The translations under genes and the position numbers were made by a program. DNA of 64,000 nt from JBCCEJ01 sp039030335 (GTDB lineage Bacteria > Pseudomonadota > Gammaproteobacteria > HK1): assembly GCA_039030335.1 (NCBI GenBank), contig JBCCEJ010000007.1, positions 59,703-123,702 on the forward strand, written 5' to 3'. Positions 60,968 to 64,000 of the stretch are shown here, in pieces (positions within the stretch are counted from its first letter, which is position 1; each line of letters begins with the position of its first letter). The notes beneath the pieces were generated by a model. That model did no database searches. It saw nothing but the letters and a program-made list of their open reading frames with translations, and was not told the origin of the DNA.

Positions 60968-62386
60968 TCAGGTCGAGGCGAGGCCAGCCATGTAGGCGCG
61001 GCCGTCGCTCTCCGGCATCGCCAGGATATGCGTGCGCATCTTTTCCGTAGTTGCCTCGTCCATGACCAGACTCAGGTTGTTGCGGAACTTGTCCTCGATC
61101 TCCGCGTGGCTGAGCGCACGGTCTCCAGCGCCGCGGTTCACCGGTTCGTGATGCGTGAGCGTCACGCCCGCACGGGTTTCGATGGCGACGCCGCCGGAGT
61201 AGTACGCCGGGAAGCGCGTGTCCGGATCCGGCGCGCAGGTGGTGCGATCGGCAACCGCCAGGATGGCCGGGTCAGCGAGCGATTCCGGCGCCAGCTCGGC
61301 GAGGCCGAAGCGCCCGCGCACCAGCGCCGCGGCCGCGATGTAGTGCATGCTGAACTTGCCGTCGTATTCGCTCCGCGGCCGGCGCTTGTTGGTCTCCGGT
61401 TCCGCGATGACCGGCACGGTGTCGCCTGGTACGAACACGCGCACATTGGCAACGTCATCGGGTGTCAGGCCGTGGCGCTCGCGGAGGATCAGCGCAGCGT
61501 CGGCCGCGGCGTGCGTGAAATGGCAGGTTGGATACGGCTTGATCGCCGCTTCGCCGAGTTCGTAGCGTTCGCCGAGATCGGCCGTCAGCTGCGTCAGATC
61601 GAGTTCCGCTTCGGCACCGAGATGCATCCGGTAGACCCCATAGCGCCCTTCGTAGGGCTTGCTCGGTCCGACAAAGCCGGACTTTGCCAGATAGCACGCG
61701 GTCACCCCGGCAACGCCACCCCAACCCGGGTGCAGTCGTTTGTTCCACGCGCCTTCCTCGGCGAACTCCTGGCTGGCGCTCGCCGTCGAGCCGACGATGC
61801 CCTGCGCGCTCACGAGTTGCGTGCCGTCGAGGCCCAACAGACGTCCGCAGATCAGCGTCGAGGCGAAATGGGCGACAACGCCGGTGGCGTGATAGCCCTC
61901 GTGGTGCCAGCCGAACGGTTTCACCAGACCGAGGCGAATGGCGACCTCCATGCCGGCTACGTACGCCGTCAGCATTTCGCGCCCGCTGGCGCCAGTATGC
62001 TCAGCCATACCGAGCATCGCCGGCAGCGTCGCGGCGGTTGCGTGGATGACGGAGTTCATGTGCGTGTCGTCGTAGTCGAGGCCGTGGATGAGGCCGCCGT
62101 TCATCGTGATGGCGTCGCGCAGCGGCAGTTTGTCAGGGCGACCGATCACGCGGCAGTCGCCGCTCCCCCCGAGCGCGGTCAGACCCGCCAGCATTTGATC
62201 GGCGAACGGATAGCTGTTCGCCGCGAGCGCGATACCGAGTGCATCGAGGATGAGTGACAGCGCACGTTCGCGCACCGGCTCCGGGATCTGGTCGTATTGC
62301 AGCTGGAGCGCGAAGTCCGCCAATGATGCGGACAGCGTGGCGGGTGCGGAGACGTCGGTCAGGGTATCGGCGGGTACGGCATTCAT
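60968..62386 (-). CDS. MmgE/PrpD-family protein
   Basis: A 472-residue MmgE/PrpD protein, the 2-methylcitrate dehydratase-related family. Conserved segments are LDYDDTHMNSVIHATAATLPAML and GWGGVAGVTACYLA, with GAIKPYPTCHFTH-like AAIKPYPTCHFTHA. The two-domain length is full. Substrates in the family include 2-methylcitrate and other tricarboxylic acids. No prpB or prpC is nearby, so a different acid is likely. It is divergent from the GMC oxidoreductase. Confidence 0.88.
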   Translation of the reverse strand: MNAVPADTLTDVSAPATLSASLADFALQLQYDQIPEPVRERALSLILDALGIALAANSYPFADQMLAGLTALGGSGDCRVIGRPDKLPLRDAITMNGGLIHGLDYDDTHMNSVIHATAATLPAMLGMAEHTGASGREMLTAYVAGMEVAIRLGLVKPFGWHHEGYHATGVVAHFASTLICGRLLGLDGTQLVSAQGIVGSTASASQEFAEEGAWNKRLHPGWGGVAGVTACYLAKSGFVGPSKPYEGRYGVYRMHLGAEAELDLTQLTADLGERYELGEAAIKPYPTCHFTHAAADAALILRERHGLTPDDVANVRVFVPGDTVPVIAEPETNKRRPRSEYDGKFSMHYIAAAALVRGRFGLAELAPESLADPAILAVADRTTCAPDPDTRFPAYYSGGVAIETRAGVTLTHHEPVNRGAGDRALSHAEIEDKFRNNLSLVMDEATTEKMRTHILAMPESDGRAYMAGLAST

Positions 62387-62677
62387 GGTGGAAGATCTCG
62401 AAACGTACGATCGCGGAACAGACTGCTAGAATCGCGCCCATGTCTCAAGCCAGCGTGGCGATGCCGTCAGTCGGTTTGGCAACGTCAGCCAGCCGTATTC
62501 GGTTCGTGACGCTGCGGGCCGGCAGCGCGCGGGCGTGTTGGCGTCCGCCCGCCCTGCGAGCGACGTCGCACACAGCAAGTCCGGCTTGAACCAACGGCAG
62601 CGCACAGGCTGCCAACCAGGCCTTCGACATTGTGATATCCGGCCGCCTACGGCAGACGTGGGGCCGAGGGACAGACC

Positions 62678-64000
62678 ATGGAATTCGACTACATCATCGT
62701 GGGCGCCGGTTCGGCGGGCTGCGTACTCGCGCGGCGTCTGAGTGAAGACCCGAAAACGCGCGTGTTGCTGCTGGAAGCGGGTCGTAAAGACACCAACCCG
62801 TGGATTCACATCCCGGCCGGCTTCATCAAGACGTTGTCCGATCCGAGCGTCAACTGGTTGTACGAAACCGAGCCGGACGCGCGCACGAACAACCGTACGA
62901 TCCCGATCCCGCGCGGTAAGGTGCTCGGCGGGTCGAGTTCGATCAACGGCATGCTGTACATCCGCGGGCAGCACCGTGACTACGACATCTGGGCGCAGTA
63001 CGGCAACAAGGGCTGGTCTTTTGACGACGTACTGCCGTATTTCAAGCGCTCCGAGAACCAGGAACGCGGCGAAGACACGTTCCACGGCACTGGCGGGCCG
63101 CTGAACGTGTGCGACCAGAACGAGCGCGACAATCCGGTCTGCGACGCGGTGATCGCGGCGGCCGAGTCGCTCGGGATTCCGGCGAACAACGATGTGAACG
63201 GTGCCGATCAGGAAGGCTTCGGCTACTGTCAGCTGACGGTCAGGCGCAGCCGGCGTCACAGCACGGCGGCTGCCTATCTCGATCCGGTGCGCTATCGCAA
63301 GAACCTGCACGTCGAGACGAACGCGCAGGCGACTCGCGTGTTGCTGGACGGCAAGCGCGCCGTTGGCATCGAGTACAGCAAGGGCGGTGAGCTGGTAACG
63401 GCGAGAGCGGCCGCCGAGGTGATCCTGTCGGGCGGCTCGGTCAACTCACCGCAGTTGTTGGAACTGTCTGGCATCGGCGATCCGGAACTGCTCTCGCACT
63501 TCGGCATCGATATCCAGCATCCGCTGCCGGGCGTAGGCAACAACCTGCAGGACCACTACGTCACGCGTCAGACCTGGTGGGTCAGGAACGCGCCCAGCGT
63601 CAACCAGCGCACACGCGGCCTCAACCTCGCCAAGGAGGTGCTGAAGTACTTCTACAAGGGCGAAGGCGTGCTCGCGCTCAGTGTGGCGAACGTCGTCGGC
63701 TTCGCGAAAGTGCGCGAAGGCGTGGAGACACCGGACGTGCAGTTCCACATGACGCCGGCCAGCTTCGACAACACGCCGCAGCGCACGCTGGAGACGTTCC
63801 CCGGCATGACCATCGCGCCTTGCCAGCTGCGTCCGAACAGCCGCGGCAGCATCCATATCCGCACGGCCGAGCCGTTGGCCTCACCGGCGATCCGGCCGAA
63901 CTTCCTGGACGACCAGGTCGACCGCGAGACCATCGTCGGCGGCATGATGCTCGGCCGTGAGATCATGAACGCGCCGCCGATGGACCCGTACCGGGGTGAG
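62678..64000 (+). CDS. GMC-family FAD oxidoreductase, cut by the window end
   Basis: The first 441 codons of a glucose-methanol-choline oxidoreductase, without a stop. MEFDYIIVGAGSAGCVLARR binds FAD, GKVLGGSSSINGMLYIRG is the first GMC signature and SGGSVNSPQLLELSGIG the second. The C-terminal catalytic His pair lies beyond the window. It resembles choline- or alcohol-dehydrogenase-type family members. The ATG at 62678 starts the Rossmann motif directly. It is divergent from the MmgE/PrpD gene. Confidence 0.92.
   Translation, partial: MEFDYIIVGAGSAGCVLARRLSEDPKTRVLLLEAGRKDTNPWIHIPAGFIKTLSDPSVNWLYETEPDARTNNRTIPIPRGKVLGGSSSINGMLYIRGQHRDYDIWAQYGNKGWSFDDVLPYFKRSENQERGEDTFHGTGGPLNVCDQNERDNPVCDAVIAAAESLGIPANNDVNGADQEGFGYCQLTVRRSRRHSTAAAYLDPVRYRKNLHVETNAQATRVLLDGKRAVGIEYSKGGELVTARAAAEVILSGGSVNSPQLLELSGIGDPELLSHFGIDIQHPLPGVGNNLQDHYVTRQTWWVRNAPSVNQRTRGLNLAKEVLKYFYKGEGVLALSVANVVGFAKVREGVETPDVQFHMTPASFDNTPQRTLETFPGMTIAPCQLRPNSRGSIHIRTAEPLASPAIRPNFLDDQVDRETIVGGMMLGREIMNAPPMDPYRGE

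Noticed and set aside
62445..62630. 61-codon minus-strand frame with a hydrophobic start
   Set aside because: It looks like a short signal peptide followed by Arg-rich sequence, lies in a GC-rich spacer, and has no ribosome site or recognisable family.
1..64000. tRNA, rRNA, CRISPR or insertion sequences
   Set aside because: Reading the gaps between genes showed no cloverleaf-like sequence, spaced repeats, transposase or terminal inverted repeats; the gaps are short and mostly explained.

Overview
The window is GC-rich bacterial chromosome, densely packed with genes on both strands. It is most consistent with a free-living, catabolically versatile gammaproteobacterium. Supporting evidence is a near-consensus enterobacterial-type LexA box (24243-24262), a divergent pspF / pspA-pspB-pspC locus with a sigma-54 promoter, GreB, HrpB and a bd-type oxidase. 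This placement is an inference; no rRNA, tRNA or other taxonomic marker was seen. I found no CRISPR array, insertion sequence, integrase, phage gene or replication origin.

Layout. 1-8.1 kb: a PEP-CTERM-like surface protein, a HisC-like aminotransferase, the helicase HrpB, a DksA/TraR-type zinc protein, a membrane metallophosphoesterase and a DUF899 protein. 8.2-12.7 kb: a CoA-dependent catabolic cluster (acyl-CoA ligase, enoyl-CoA hydratase, acyl-CoA dehydrogenase, EthD-like protein) facing a Gfo/Idh/MocA oxidoreductase. 13.9-19.3 kb: a tightly coupled six-gene operon for a molybdenum hydroxylase of the xanthine dehydrogenase family (FAD, 2Fe-2S and Mo subunits) plus a MoaD/ThiS-like protein, a class I glutamine amidotransferase and an SDR. 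19.4-23.5 kb: small unknown proteins, a 3-hydroxyisobutyrate dehydrogenase-like enzyme and two SDRs, one lacking the catalytic Tyr. 23.6-27.8 kb: a type I secretion ABC/HlyD pair followed by an SOS-controlled AlkB homologue.

28.0-31.0 kb: a GbsR/MarR-type regulator with cydAB behind a promoter whose start site carries a perfect palindrome. 31.1-33.4 kb: an MscS channel. 33.4-36.5 kb: a minus-strand cupin, PhyH oxygenase and ThDP enzyme operon. 36.7-40.2 kb: an alkaline-phosphatase-superfamily hydrolase overlapping greB, an acyl-CoA dehydrogenase and a conserved small protein. 40.5-43.2 kb: the phage-shock membrane-stress system. 43.2-53.9 kb: a DUF1223 protein, an RNase T2 overlapping an amidase, two MFS transporters, a class V aminotransferase, an IlvD/Edd-family sugar acid dehydratase, and Crp/Fnr and LuxR regulators. 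54.1-57.9 kb: two tandem paralogous TMTC-like membrane proteins with TPR tails. 58.0-64.0 kb: an amidase, a gamma-glutamyltransferase, a MmgE/PrpD protein and a GMC oxidoreductase cut by the window end.

Taken together, the genes describe uptake and oxidation of organic acids, amides and acyl-CoA compounds, fed by several oxidoreductases, with separate modules for envelope stress (psp, mscS), respiration (cydAB), DNA repair (alkB) and export or surface modification (T1SS, TMTC-like proteins, PEP-CTERM protein). Nothing here is clearly a new defence or mobile system. The least explained units are the molybdenum hydroxylase operon with its own MoaD-like and amidotransferase genes, the cupin-PhyH-ThDP operon, the tandem TMTC-like pair, and several perfect palindromes between divergent genes.
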